The notes: generated by a model from the sequence alone, not told the origin. Numbered from the stretch's first letter, positions 17,455-25,804 are shown. The stretch: 64,000 nt of DNA from Roseibium porphyridii (GCF_026191725.2 NZ_CP120863.1:124001-188000); one strand, 5' to 3'. Made by a program: numbers and translations.

Positions 17455-18212
17455 TGCAGGCTAAGCGTCCTCTCGTCGTTTTCATCGGCCCGAGTTTACC
17501 CCCCGAAGGCCTTCCTGAGGCACTCCAGGCCGATGTACGGCCACCGGCAGCCCAGGGAGACATTGCTGCCGTATCGCTTGAGGCAAAGGACTGCGTCATT
17601 GCTCTGATCGACGGTGTCTTTCAAGGAGCTCCGGCCGTCAGGCACAAGGAGATCCTCTGGGCGATCGATCGCGGCGCCACCATTTTTGGTGCGGCCAGCA
17701 TGGGCGCTCTCAGAGCCGCTGAATTATCGAGCTTTGGGATGCACGGGCGAGGGCTCATCTATCGGTGGTTCCGGCGAAATGCCCTTGCACCAGATGACGC
17801 GGTCGCGGTCCTTCACACGCCAGAAGAACTCGGTGCGGTCGCGATCACCGATTCCCTTGTCGATTTGCGCATTCGTTTCAAGCAATCGCGAAAGGAAGGC
17901 CAAATCACAGCGTGTCAGGAAAGCGCTCTGGTGACTGCGGCTTTTCAGCTTCACTACACGGAACGGCACCTGAAAGCCGTGTTGGCTACCGCTCGGGATA
18001 ATGGGGCGAACATTACGATTTCAGATCTGGCGAAGCCCGATTGCACTCAGAAGCAACTTGATGCGCAACTTCTACTAGATGAACTTACTGATCGCCAGAA
18101 ATCCGGCCTCTGGCCTCTTCCCACACCTGGAGCGGCGTTCGTGCCAACAGACGCGTTTCTGCAGGATCTCGCAGACGCGGGATTTTCATTGGACAGCTTC
18201 TCAGGTGCTTGA
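17454..18212 (+). CDS. TfuA-like protein, partner of YcaO
   Basis: TfuA proteins accompany YcaO enzymes and are thought to deliver sulfur or otherwise enable thioamidation. The family blocks are clear: VVFIGPSLP near the N-terminus, then RGATIFGAASMGALRAAEL and FGMHGRGLIYRWF. The ATG at 17454 is preferred because GGAGGG lies five bases upstream and the start overlaps the YcaO stop as TGATG; two other in-frame ATGs lie up to 12 bases earlier. At 252 residues it is close to usual TfuA length. Tight coupling to YcaO implies equimolar production and a shared reaction. After it comes a 168-bp spacer before the metallopeptidase. Confidence 0.88.
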   Translation: MQAKRPLVVFIGPSLPPEGLPEALQADVRPPAAQGDIAAVSLEAKDCVIALIDGVFQGAPAVRHKEILWAIDRGATIFGAASMGALRAAELSSFGMHGRGLIYRWFRRNALAPDDAVAVLHTPEELGAVAITDSLVDLRIRFKQSRKEGQITACQESALVTAAFQLHYTERHLKAVLATARDNGANITISDLAKPDCTQKQLDAQLLLDELTDRQKSGLWPLPTPGAAFVPTDAFLQDLADAGFSLDSFSGA

Positions 18213-18380
18213 TAGTCTTTTAATAATTCCCCTGCGGAAGGTTCAAACAGTACGGCAAAAACATCTTTTTTGATGCTGTGCGGGAAGTGGAGAAACAATT
18301 TAGGCGCGCGCGCAACAAGAGATTGTGACCAACACCGGTTTCCAGGCCGGTTGTAAAAATACCGGATTTCAGAGGTTGAA

Positions 18381-19589
18381 TTGAGTATCTATCTCGACCA
18401 GGAAACCATCTCACCTGAAACGGGCCGTCTCGGCACCCGGTTTCTTCTGTATCCGCAGGTGCCGCACCTGGCCGGTTATGAAAAACCGGAAACCGTCTGG
18501 ATCAGCACGTCGCCGAACGAGATTCAGCCAGGACCGGCTGACCGCCGCATGTATGTGGCAGATCCGCTTTTTGAAAAGCCTGTTTACGAGTATCCCTTCC
18601 AGCCTCCTTTTACGGGCGAACAACACCCGCCGGCAGAAGCGGGGCCAGACGGACATTTCGATCATCTGGACCCATCAAGCCGCCAATTTGTCTGCGCCCA
18701 TGTGTTTGCTTCACTCAGACGCGTGCTCGACATCTGGGAAAGCTATCTCGGGCATGAGGTTGTCTGGCATTTCTCGCAAACCTATGAACGGCTTGAGATC
18801 ATTCCATTCGTAAGTTGGAATAATGCCCAGTCGGGATATGGCTACATGGAGTTCGGTACCGAGTTGAGTGACCGGGAAACGGTCTATCCATATGCCTTGA
18901 ACTTCGATGTCATCGCGCATGAATTCGGTCATGCGCTCATTTTTGCGGAAATGGGGACACCCGTCGGCGGGAACGCCAACCGTGAATATTTCGGTTATCA
19001 CGAGAGCGTATCGGACCTGATCGCACTCATTTCGCTTCTTCATTTCGACAGCGTGCTCGACCGGCTGCTGCGCTCGACCCGCGGCAACCTTCTGACCATG
19101 AACGAACTAAACCGGATAGCGGAGTTGTCCGGTGACCGACAGATTCGGACTGCCAGCAACGACCGGAAAATGAGCACCGTCACAGACGCCGTGCACGATC
19201 TGTCTAAGCCCTTTACCGGCGCGATATTCGATACCCTTGTAGAGATCTATCACCACAATGCCGTAGACGGAAACTTGGTCGATCTTCCGGAAAGTATTTC
19301 GCATGACCGGCTGTTCGAGCTCGGCCATCATGAAATCGAGCTGATTGGACACCGGTTTGCCGATGCCTTCAACGCACGTGAATTTTTGCTGAAATCCGCG
19401 CTTGCAAATGCGCGAGACCTCATGGGATCCGCAATCGCACGATCCTGGAGCGCACTCAATCCCGACACACTCAACTATGCACTGGCCGGCGCTGCAATTG
19501 CCGACCAGTTGGATGCGCTTGGCAATTCTGCTGCCGGGGACATCTTGATGGAAAACCTGGCATGGCGGGAAATTCTGGTGAGAACCTGA
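18381..19589 (+). CDS. Zinc metallopeptidase of gluzincin (thermolysin-like) type
   Basis: A 402-residue protein with the zinc motif HEFGH at 180-184 and a likely third ligand Glu208 in YHESVSDLIAL, the ExxxD arrangement of M4-like gluzincins. No signal peptide or membrane segment is evident, so it seems cytoplasmic. The TTG start at 18381 has AGAGG five bases upstream. It follows ycaO-tfuA on the same strand. In RiPP clusters a peptidase commonly removes the leader peptide, so that role is possible, but degradation of another target is equally open. The subfamily is not one I can name; catalytic residues are clear. Confidence 0.75.
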   Translation: MSIYLDQETISPETGRLGTRFLLYPQVPHLAGYEKPETVWISTSPNEIQPGPADRRMYVADPLFEKPVYEYPFQPPFTGEQHPPAEAGPDGHFDHLDPSSRQFVCAHVFASLRRVLDIWESYLGHEVVWHFSQTYERLEIIPFVSWNNAQSGYGYMEFGTELSDRETVYPYALNFDVIAHEFGHALIFAEMGTPVGGNANREYFGYHESVSDLIALISLLHFDSVLDRLLRSTRGNLLTMNELNRIAELSGDRQIRTASNDRKMSTVTDAVHDLSKPFTGAIFDTLVEIYHHNAVDGNLVDLPESISHDRLFELGHHEIELIGHRFADAFNAREFLLKSALANARDLMGSAIARSWSALNPDTLNYALAGAAIADQLDALGNSAAGDILMENLAWREILVRT

Positions 19590-19630
19590 CATGCCGTCGA
19601 CAACCTGAATTCCCAAAGGGGGGAAGATAA

Positions 19631-20104
19631 ATGAGCGATCAACTGCCGACCATCCTATCCATACCGCCGTATGATCCTGCGGAAATTATTCTCATTGGAA
19701 GCAACATTGCCGGCAGCGGCAGCAAGACGGTGGCCGAGGTCAAGATCGAGTCCGGCGGCAGCCCGGATAGTCGGCTGACCATCCAGTTGATGGACACGGG
19801 CGCTGATCAGCAGATCGCATTGATACGGGCCTATGTTTATGAAGGCAACTATTACGAGTTGCCGAAGCCTAAGATCATGGTGGTCACGGGTGACGCAACC
19901 GATATCCCAGGCGACTACGTTCCCAAAAACCGCAAGCTTCAGTTCTGGCGTATGAACAAGCTCAACAGAACGACGGAAATCTCGGTAGAAGACGGATTGC
20001 TTGAAACACTTGTTCTGGAAGCCAACATGCCTGGTCGAAGGTCGCCAAATTCCTATGCCGCCAACATGCAAATGGCGCATAAATCTGGAAGGCTGACGTC
20101 ATAA
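19631..20104 (+). CDS. Unrecognised 157-residue acidic beta-rich protein
   Basis: No family recognised. The protein starts MSDQLPTILSIPPYDPAEI, has no Cys, signal peptide or membrane helix, and alternates short hydrophobic strands (IILIGSNIAGSG, SRLTIQLMDTG, QIALIRAYVYEG, KIMVVTGDATDIPG), which suggests a compact beta-sandwich. A very strong ribosome binding site (AAAGGGGGGAAG) lies six bases before the ATG, so it may be made in quantity. It is 41 bp after the metallopeptidase and probably in the same transcript. It may be the substrate, carrier or inhibitor of the modifying enzymes; nothing in the sequence decides this. Confidence 0.7.
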   Translation: MSDQLPTILSIPPYDPAEIILIGSNIAGSGSKTVAEVKIESGGSPDSRLTIQLMDTGADQQIALIRAYVYEGNYYELPKPKIMVVTGDATDIPGDYVPKNRKLQFWRMNKLNRTTEISVEDGLLETLVLEANMPGRRSPNSYAANMQMAHKSGRLTS

Positions 20105-20167
20105 GCCCTGCCCTGTAGACACGAATTGCCAAATCGCGCTGAGGTCATCGCAGAAAGCCCAAAGGGC

Positions 20168-20281
20168 ATGGCTACCGATGGCTGTTCGGCAAACAAGATA
20201 GCAATGCCAAAAACGTCTTCTGGTAAGTGCGTGTGCTCTTTGACGCTGACACTACCGCCCGCACCGGCCCAGAAGCATTGA
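20168..20281 (+). CDS. Possible 37-residue Cys/Ser/Thr-rich peptide
   Basis: A short frame between the two unrecognised proteins begins ATGGCTACCGATGGC and encodes 37 residues. The second half is dense in modifiable residues: PKTSSGKCVCSLTLTL, then a Pro-Ala end. There is a further Cys near the N-terminus. It ends 22 bp before the next gene. The upstream sequence AAAGCCCAAAGGGC gives only a poor ribosome binding site. Composition and position suit a RiPP precursor of the YcaO/TfuA enzymes, but a frame this short can arise by chance, so this is a candidate rather than a call. Confidence 0.2.
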   Translation: MATDGCSANKIAMPKTSSGKCVCSLTLTLPPAPAQKH

Positions 20282-20303
20282 GGACGAGGAGGATCAAGTC
20301 GCG

Positions 20304-20711
20304 ATGTCCGATGACAAAAAGCCTTTTTGCGGAACCTATGAAGTCGGTCAGATCAGGATCACGGCACTCGACGGCCAGGAAAGCCTTGCCAAAGGCGTTG
20401 TGCCAGGCGAGATGACCGTGACGTCGGCTGAATTCTCCTATGTACCCAACACCCCTGACGAAACCGCTCTCGACGTTTCCATCGAGGAGTTTGCGACCTT
20501 CAACAGCTCAGGTGACAGGATCGTTCATATCGAGGACCTGAAGCTGCTCTTACAAAGCGACACCAGCTATTGGGCAACTGAAGACGTCAAAGCAGCCTTC
20601 ACAGTCGAAGACGCTTTCGAAATGTCCGTCAAGATGCGTGCGGATAAGTTGTCTCTAGCCCCAGGCCGTCTTTACGTCCGTTTCCATTGCGAAAAAGGCA
20701 GCGAGGGGTAA
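20304..20711 (+). CDS. Unrecognised 135-residue acidic protein
   Basis: No family recognised. It begins MSDDKKPFCGTYEVGQIRIT, is strongly acidic and appears rich in beta strands (MTVTSAEFSYVPN, RLYVRFHC). There are two Cys, one near each end (C9, C129), and no signal peptide or membrane segment. GAGGAGG about ten bases upstream supports the ATG. It is the last gene of the plus-strand cluster and converges on the STAS gene with a 72-bp gap. Like the 157-residue protein two frames upstream it starts with MSD and is cytoplasmic; the two may form a pair. Confidence 0.65.
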   Translation: MSDDKKPFCGTYEVGQIRITALDGQESLAKGVVPGEMTVTSAEFSYVPNTPDETALDVSIEEFATFNSSGDRIVHIEDLKLLLQSDTSYWATEDVKAAFTVEDAFEMSVKMRADKLSLAPGRLYVRFHCEKGSEG

Positions 20712-20783
20712 GAACGCTCACCAGGGCGGACGGAAACTGACCGGTGTTGCATTGCGCTCCGTCGGTCAAATGCCGGACTGCTG

Positions 20784-21122
20784 TCAGGAAATCGTCAGTT
20801 CGAGCGCGGGGTGCAGGCGTTGAAGGTTGCGGAGGGACTTGGATTGCCAGGGGATGCTCTTGGAGCCAAGAACGCGGACGCCGACTTCCGGTTGTTTCCG
20901 GATCTCGATGGTGAATTTCGCAAAGAGGTTGATGCCGGAGCTGTTCAAGAACTCAAGTCCGGTCAGGTCAAGCGTGATGAGATCGGGTTTGGACCCGAGT
21001 ACGGAGTTCATGATTTCAAGTATCGGCGCATAGGCTTCCGTGCCTGAAAGCCGCATGGTGCCTTCATAGTGGATGGACGCACCTTCAGTCCAAACGCGGT
21101 AATCGTTGGTGCTGATTTCCAT
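20784..21122 (-). CDS. STAS-domain anti-sigma-antagonist-like protein (slr1659 type)
   Basis: A small single-domain STAS protein (112 residues) like SpoIIAA, the phosphorylatable partner in partner-switching circuits. The phosphoacceptor loop reads LEFLNSSGINLFAKF with Ser61/Ser62 intact. The protein should be phosphorylated by the adjacent HATPase kinase and dephosphorylated by the SpoIIE phosphatase. The pairing with the preceding HATPase gene matches the slr1658/slr1659 pair described from cyanobacteria. It is the last gene of a five-gene minus-strand operon, 31 bp downstream of the HATPase. No sigma factor is encoded nearby, so the final target is unknown. Confidence 0.85.
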   Translation of the reverse strand: MEISTNDYRVWTEGASIHYEGTMRLSGTEAYAPILEIMNSVLGSKPDLITLDLTGLEFLNSSGINLFAKFTIEIRKQPEVGVRVLGSKSIPWQSKSLRNLQRLHPALELTIS

Positions 21123-21153
21123 GTTGGTATCTTCCTTTGGAATAAGTCAGCGA

Positions 21154-21699
21154 TCAGGAAAGTCGCAATGAGGCAAACGTAGTCAGCTTTACGCCTTCAC
21201 TTACATGCTCGCGGTGGAAAGACCAGCCCAATTTGGCTTCGTAATCGCTCATGAGCGTAAGCAGGCCCAGGCCTGAGCCGGTCGAGTCGGGATTAAGGGC
21301 ATTTTCTTCGATTTTCTCCAACAAGAGCTCACCGGGTTCGCGCTCCAGAAGTTCGCGCAGAAGCTCCTGGAAACGAGACGCGGTTTCTTTGTCGATCTTG
21401 TTGATAATTTGAATCTCAAACGTTTCACCCTGGAGGCTGCTGTCGATGGCAATGTCACCGCCATATCGAAATTTGACCGCGTTCTCGAGGATCTCGTTGA
21501 TCATGTAGCTGATGCTGTGGCGTGCATCCACCGGATCAACTTCTCCGGGGCATGCCCGGCTGAAATACTCGCCAATGAAATCCGATGTCACGCCGCAATG
21601 ATGCCAGCTGAGTTCCAATGGCTCGGCCATCAGCGTCAGGCAAAACCGCGTCGCGTCGCCACCGTTTGAAGAGTGAGTATGTCCAAAATCTTCAGCCAT
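21154..21699 (-). CDS. HATPase-domain serine-kinase-like regulator (slr1658 type)
   Basis: Bergerat-fold ATP-binding protein of 181 residues, similar to RsbW/SpoIIAB-like kinases. The N box NEILENAVKF at 68-77 keeps the Glu and the Mg-binding Asn73, and the G box is GSGLGLLTLMSDYEAKLG. It most likely phosphorylates the STAS protein encoded just downstream. It starts three bases after the stop of the SpoIIE phosphatase gene, so the phosphatase, kinase and substrate are translated in sequence. An acidic helix around 120-150 is extra to the minimal fold. The kinase role is inferred from family and context. Confidence 0.82.
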   Translation of the reverse strand: MAEDFGHTHSSNGGDATRFCLTLMAEPLELSWHHCGVTSDFIGEYFSRACPGEVDPVDARHSISYMINEILENAVKFRYGGDIAIDSSLQGETFEIQIINKIDKETASRFQELLRELLEREPGELLLEKIEENALNPDSTGSGLGLLTLMSDYEAKLGWSFHREHVSEGVKLTTFASLRLS

Positions 21700-21702
21700 G
21701 AC

Positions 21703-24111
21703 CTACCTGTGCTTCAAAACCACGAGCGTGATATCGTCAAACACCTTGTATTCCCCGATATGCATCTTGACGTCATCGATGACGGCTTCAGCGATGCCCT
21801 TGGCCGATTTGTGGCGATTGCTGTGGGCACTGTCGCTCAACCGGTCCAGGCCAAACATGTTTCCGGCCGCGTTTTCAGCTTCCGTGATACCATCGGTGTG
21901 AAGGATCAGAATATCGTCCGGACCGAAACTCAAATCCAATGTTGCGACAAATGCGGAGATATCTGCTTCCAAACCGACCGGGAACCCGAGATCCATAGTG
22001 TCGATGCGTTCGGTCTCGCCGGTTGATCGGATGATCAGCACTTCTTCATGCTGACCGGACAACGTCACCTTGCCATCAACGTAGTCGACAAATGCAAGGG
22101 TCAGATGTTTGTCGGATTTGGTCCGCGTGATGTTCTTGTAGACGGCCCGGTTGAGCACATCCAGAAACGCGATCGGGTCCTTGTCACCCTTTTCCTGCAA
22201 GGCGCGGGCAACTGACTGAACCATCAGCATCAGCACGCCACTCTCCAAGCCGTGGCCGGTCACATCGCCGATACCCACCTTGATGTGTTCACCATCAAAG
22301 AGAACATCGTAGTAATCGCCGCCCACCTCATCGGCCGGTTCCATGAAGGCGGCAATCTCGATTTGCGGAATGATCTCGAGCTCGCTGCGACGTGGCAGCA
22401 CCATCTCCTGAATGCGTTTGGCGACATCCAGTTCTGCGCCCAGACGCACATTCTCCGACTTGAGCCGCTTGTTAAGCGCACCAATTTCCTTGTTCGCGGT
22501 TTCGAGCTTTTTCGTTCGCTCCTCGACCAGGTTCTCAAGGTTTTCGGTATGGAAACTGATTTCTTCGGCCATGCGGTTGAACGCAAGACCGGCAGCTGCC
22601 ACCTCATCGCGGGTCGGGATATCAACCCGGACGGAATAGTCCTTGTTCTGCAGCGCACGTGCTGCGCCGGCCAGCTGTGACAGGCCTTTGGTGATCCGAC
22701 CGGAAATGGCGTAAACGGCAACAGTCACGATTACCAGACTGATCAGAAGCGCCGCGATCTGCCAATAAACGATCCGCTCCGTCGCCTCGGACAATTCATG
22801 CTGTACAGCCGTCAACGGTGCATAGATTTCGTCCTTGGCAACCATGAAACCAAGGGTCAGATTTTCAGAGACAATCGTTTCGCCATTCCAAAGATTGATG
22901 GGCGAAAGTTCCTTCAGAACAACGATATATCCTTCACCCGTTTCTTCGTTGAAATCGCCATCGCCGCCGAGCGTTATGGAATCGATTACTGTGCCTGTAT
23001 TGTGCGGCAGTTCAAGATTTGCGACCTCGGGGAAACGGCTCTTCCCGAGGAGCCGATCGATCCCGGTCACACCCTGACCTTCACCACCTACAGAGACAAG
23101 ACCAAGCGTTTCGGCACCGGCCTCACTCACGGCAATGACGTTTCCTGCCGACGACGTAAGAAAGCCGAACCCGGTCTCAGCGATCTTTACATTCTCAACC
23201 AGATTGGAGAGCTGATCGAGCGTGATGTCGACAGCCGCCATGCCTGCGACATCCGAACGGTCAGCTGTCCAGAGCGGGTAAAAGAAGCTGACTATGCGAG
23301 CGCCGGTGATTGCATCGATATATGGATCCGTGCCAACGATATCGCGGTCAACCGGCCGATTGGCCGGGTCCTTGATCCAGCTTTGCCAGCCTTCATAGAC
23401 GCCAGGAAAGAAGAAATCCCAGAAGTTGTCTTCGTTGTGGCCGGGATAAAGCTTGTCGAATGTCTGCGCCTGATCCGTATAAGGCGTCGTGCGCATGATC
23501 GGCTTGTCTTTTGGGCCGACATAATACATCTGCAGTTTCGGCGACCCGGTCTTGAGGATACCGGGTGCAATCAGGTTGAAAGCGGAGCTGTCAGAAATCT
23601 GTGCCTCGACCTCAGGCAGCGGATTGCCGTCGTCATCCAGCAGATACCCCCAGACACTGACAACGGATTCTCCCGGTGAATTCTGTGACCAGCCAGCTTG
23701 CGGATTAAAAACAAGTTTGTCGCCAAGCTTGGGGTCTGCTTCGACAGTCCTGCCGACATTGGTGCCGGTCTGAGGATTGTCAATCAAAGTCTGCATGGCA
23801 CCGCCAAGCGCTTCAACTTCGGAAAATACCTGATCGAGCAGCAGATCGGTTCTGAGCGCCGTCGTGTCGATATATGTCCTCAGGTACTCTTCCGTGGCGC
23901 TGGTGAGACCGGTCGCGACCTTCTCGGTCGCGTCGTTGGACAAACGTTGCACATTCCAGATGGCAACGCCGCCGGCCAGCATGAGATCGAACAGAACCGC
24001 CGCGCCGACGACCGCAATGAATTTGGCCCGAAAACTGTGCCTCGAAAACCGGCCAACTGACTGCCCGTCCTGCGGCTCCGGAGTTTCGGTCCCTACATGC
24101 GTGACACTCAT
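21703..24111 (-). CDS. SpoIIE-type PP2C phosphatase with extracytoplasmic sensor and HAMP
   Basis: Membrane receptor of about 802 residues. A first membrane helix lies near 30-55 (AVLFDLMLAGGVAIW). A large extracytoplasmic Cache-like sensor spans about 60-445, and a second helix near 450-470 (IAALLISLVIVTVAVYAI). These are followed by a HAMP region, a coiled coil (about 530-565) and a SpoIIE/PP2C phosphatase with GGDYYDV, GDVTGHG, LHTDGITEA and DDITLVV carrying the metal-binding Asp residues. It should dephosphorylate STAS partners when a ligand binds outside. The start at 24111 overlaps the upstream stop (ATGA); an in-frame ATG at 24138 would lie inside the previous gene. It sits between the two HATPase/STAS pairs. 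Confidence 0.9.
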   Translation of the reverse strand: MSVTHVGTETPEPQDGQSVGRFSRHSFRAKFIAVVGAAVLFDLMLAGGVAIWNVQRLSNDATEKVATGLTSATEEYLRTYIDTTALRTDLLLDQVFSEVEALGGAMQTLIDNPQTGTNVGRTVEADPKLGDKLVFNPQAGWSQNSPGESVVSVWGYLLDDDGNPLPEVEAQISDSSAFNLIAPGILKTGSPKLQMYYVGPKDKPIMRTTPYTDQAQTFDKLYPGHNEDNFWDFFFPGVYEGWQSWIKDPANRPVDRDIVGTDPYIDAITGARIVSFFYPLWTADRSDVAGMAAVDITLDQLSNLVENVKIAETGFGFLTSSAGNVIAVSEAGAETLGLVSVGGEGQGVTGIDRLLGKSRFPEVANLELPHNTGTVIDSITLGGDGDFNEETGEGYIVVLKELSPINLWNGETIVSENLTLGFMVAKDEIYAPLTAVQHELSEATERIVYWQIAALLISLVIVTVAVYAISGRITKGLSQLAGAARALQNKDYSVRVDIPTRDEVAAAGLAFNRMAEEISFHTENLENLVEERTKKLETANKEIGALNKRLKSENVRLGAELDVAKRIQEMVLPRRSELEIIPQIEIAAFMEPADEVGGDYYDVLFDGEHIKVGIGDVTGHGLESGVLMLMVQSVARALQEKGDKDPIAFLDVLNRAVYKNITRTKSDKHLTLAFVDYVDGKVTLSGQHEEVLIIRSTGETERIDTMDLGFPVGLEADISAFVATLDLSFGPDDILILHTDGITEAENAAGNMFGLDRLSDSAHSNRHKSAKGIAEAVIDDVKMHIGEYKVFDDITLVVLKHR

Positions 24112-25286
24112 TTTGGTTTCCGTCCCGAAGCGACCCAAATCGGCCAGCCTGCATATCCCCGTGGATGCTTGGCCGCGAAGATATGGTCCTGGAAACCCTG
24201 CCTGAATTCGCGGATCTGCTCTTCACTGTCACCACGCTCGACAGCCATCTTGCCGGCGTAGACATCTTCCCAGGACTGGATAATATCGGCGAAATCCTGG
24301 GGATCGCCGTCCAGGTTGGTCACCATGAACGATTCCATCTGAATGTCTTCAAGGCCTGCATCGATCAGGTATCGCCGGCTCTTGGGGCCAAGCTCGATAT
24401 CCATGTTGAAATGGGCCCAAAGCCGCGCAACTTCATTGTAGGTGCGCTGGATTGATTCCGACCTCGGCTCACCCAGACAATGGGAGTTTTTCTCGTTGGT
24501 GATGTAGATGCGGCCGCCCGGCTTGCAGATACGCAGCAGCTCCTGAAGGATCAGTTCAGGCCGATCGAACACCTGAAGGGAATGGCGGCAGGTGACGAAG
24601 TCGAACTGGTCGCTTTCCAACAGCATTTCGGACGCATCACCAAACACATAGTCGATGCCGCGAATGCCGAAATCCGTCGCGACCTTGCGCGCATAGTCGA
24701 GACTGGACCGACTGTGATCCAGAGCCACCAGCCGATCGGGCTGAAATTCCTTTTGCAAGAGAACCGCGAAATCCCCGATACCGCAGCAGATGTCTGCCAC
24801 CTGCAATCCGGGTTCCAGGCCATGGCGCTGCAAGATGGCCCGTTCATGGCGCCATGTCAGTTTGGTCTGCGTGCGCAAAATCGGGATAAAGCCACCCTCT
24901 TCAAGGAATGTCTGGCCTGGATAAAACTCGTTATCGTATTCCCCGACGGTGATATTTTCGGACATGGTCTCAAGCACCGCGAATTTGCGGGTGGCCCAAC
25001 CGACCACGCTCGAGGTTGTCACGTGAACTTTCAGATCGCTGCGCCCGCGCACCAGGTCCAGAATCTTGCCGGCGAAGGCATGAAAAGCGACATTGTTCAT
25101 GCGCACCAAGCGGCGAACATTGACATAGAAGCGCCCACTGACGCTGGAAACGGAGCTTTCAAGCGCGGAAATGCAGCTGTTCATTTCCTCGCTGCGCTGC
25201 GGCCTCAAGCTGCCGTGCAATGAAAATTCCTGGTCGTTTTCGTTGAAGTTCCACTGAAACCCTTGCGAAATACTGTCAGCAATCAT
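24108..25286 (-). CDS. Degenerate STAS domain fused to SAM-dependent methyltransferase
   Basis: A two-domain protein of 392 residues. Residues 1-115 resemble the STAS protein of the same operon, but the loop reads RMNNVAFHAF (N65-V66 where the intact copy has Ser-Ser), so the phosphoacceptor is gone. Residues about 150-300 are a class I methyltransferase with VADICCGIGDFAVLL (SAM motif I), VALDHS (acidic loop), FVTCRHSLQVF and LLRICKPGGRIYITNE. The substrate is unknown; UbiE-like small-molecule methylation or protein methylation are both possible. Its start overlaps the stop of the preceding HATPase-like gene (ATGA) and its stop overlaps the phosphatase start. Fusion of partner-switching and methylation domains is the notable feature. 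Confidence 0.8.
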   Translation of the reverse strand: MIADSISQGFQWNFNENDQEFSLHGSLRPQRSEEMNSCISALESSVSSVSGRFYVNVRRLVRMNNVAFHAFAGKILDLVRGRSDLKVHVTTSSVVGWATRKFAVLETMSENITVGEYDNEFYPGQTFLEEGGFIPILRTQTKLTWRHERAILQRHGLEPGLQVADICCGIGDFAVLLQKEFQPDRLVALDHSRSSLDYARKVATDFGIRGIDYVFGDASEMLLESDQFDFVTCRHSLQVFDRPELILQELLRICKPGGRIYITNEKNSHCLGEPRSESIQRTYNEVARLWAHFNMDIELGPKSRRYLIDAGLEDIQMESFMVTNLDGDPQDFADIIQSWEDVYAGKMAVERGDSEEQIREFRQGFQDHIFAAKHPRGYAGWPIWVASGRKPK

Positions 25287-25804
25287 TCTGTTTCGTCCTC
25301 AAGCGCCAATTCAGCGACCAGACACATGCGACCATTTTCAAGCCTGTCGATTGTCAAACGCGCACCGTAGTCGACGCCCAGCTCCAGCAGCCCCAGGCCA
25401 GCATCCGGTTCGTCTTCTGTGAACAAAGCTTCCAGATAAAGGGCTTCCGCATCAGAGGCCTGCACCTTTTCGATAGCCTTCCGGTAAGTCTCGAATGTTG
25501 GTTGATCTGCAGGAAAGGTCAGCTCTATCCGGTCGTGGTTGCCCTGGCGGTGCACGGCGCATTCAAGCTTGCCGTCTTCTCCATGAACGCGAAATACAGT
25601 TTCCAGGAGTTCGTTCAACGCGGATGAATAAAGATTTGAAAAAAGCAGAGAATCCAGCCGATTGTGGCTGACCATTCGAGCCAGATACCCCGACATCAGA
25701 TCGCAATGCGCCCAGTCAGAGCAAAAATCCTTGATATCCAAATCCATATGGAGCATCTGCGGCACGTCGGAATTCAATGACATGCCTTCAGAAGTCGCCT
25801 GCAT
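25283..25804 (-). CDS. Degenerate HATPase-like regulator, first gene of the partner-switching operon
   Basis: A 173-residue protein resembling the second HATPase of the operon. The N box NELLETVFRV aligns with NEILENAVKF, but the Mg/ATP-binding Asn is Thr69, and the G box is reduced to DAGLGLLELGVDYGARLT. It probably no longer hydrolyses or transfers phosphate and may serve as a binding partner. The strong GGGGGAA five bases before the ATG supports this start. The promoter region upstream holds a TGACAC-GT-GTGTCA inverted repeat. Homology is inferred from alignment by eye to its neighbour, so the call is moderate. Confidence 0.65.
   Translation of the reverse strand: MQATSEGMSLNSDVPQMLHMDLDIKDFCSDWAHCDLMSGYLARMVSHNRLDSLLFSNLYSSALNELLETVFRVHGEDGKLECAVHRQGNHDRIELTFPADQPTFETYRKAIEKVQASDAEALYLEALFTEDEPDAGLGLLELGVDYGARLTIDRLENGRMCLVAELALEDETE

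Noticed and set aside
18273..18356. 27-residue frame between tfuA and the peptidase gene, with two Cys
   Set aside because: No ribosome binding site, and its basic random-looking composition is less precursor-like than the 20168 frame.
20725..20770. Interleaved complementary pairs (GACGGA/TCCGTC and TGACCG/CGGTCA) between convergent genes
   Set aside because: Order would form a pseudoknot, but the stems are only six bases and there is no T-run; probably chance.
22798..23679. 293-residue open frame on the plus strand opposite the SpoIIE phosphatase gene
   Set aside because: Antisense shadow of a well-supported gene; no motif and no ribosome binding site.
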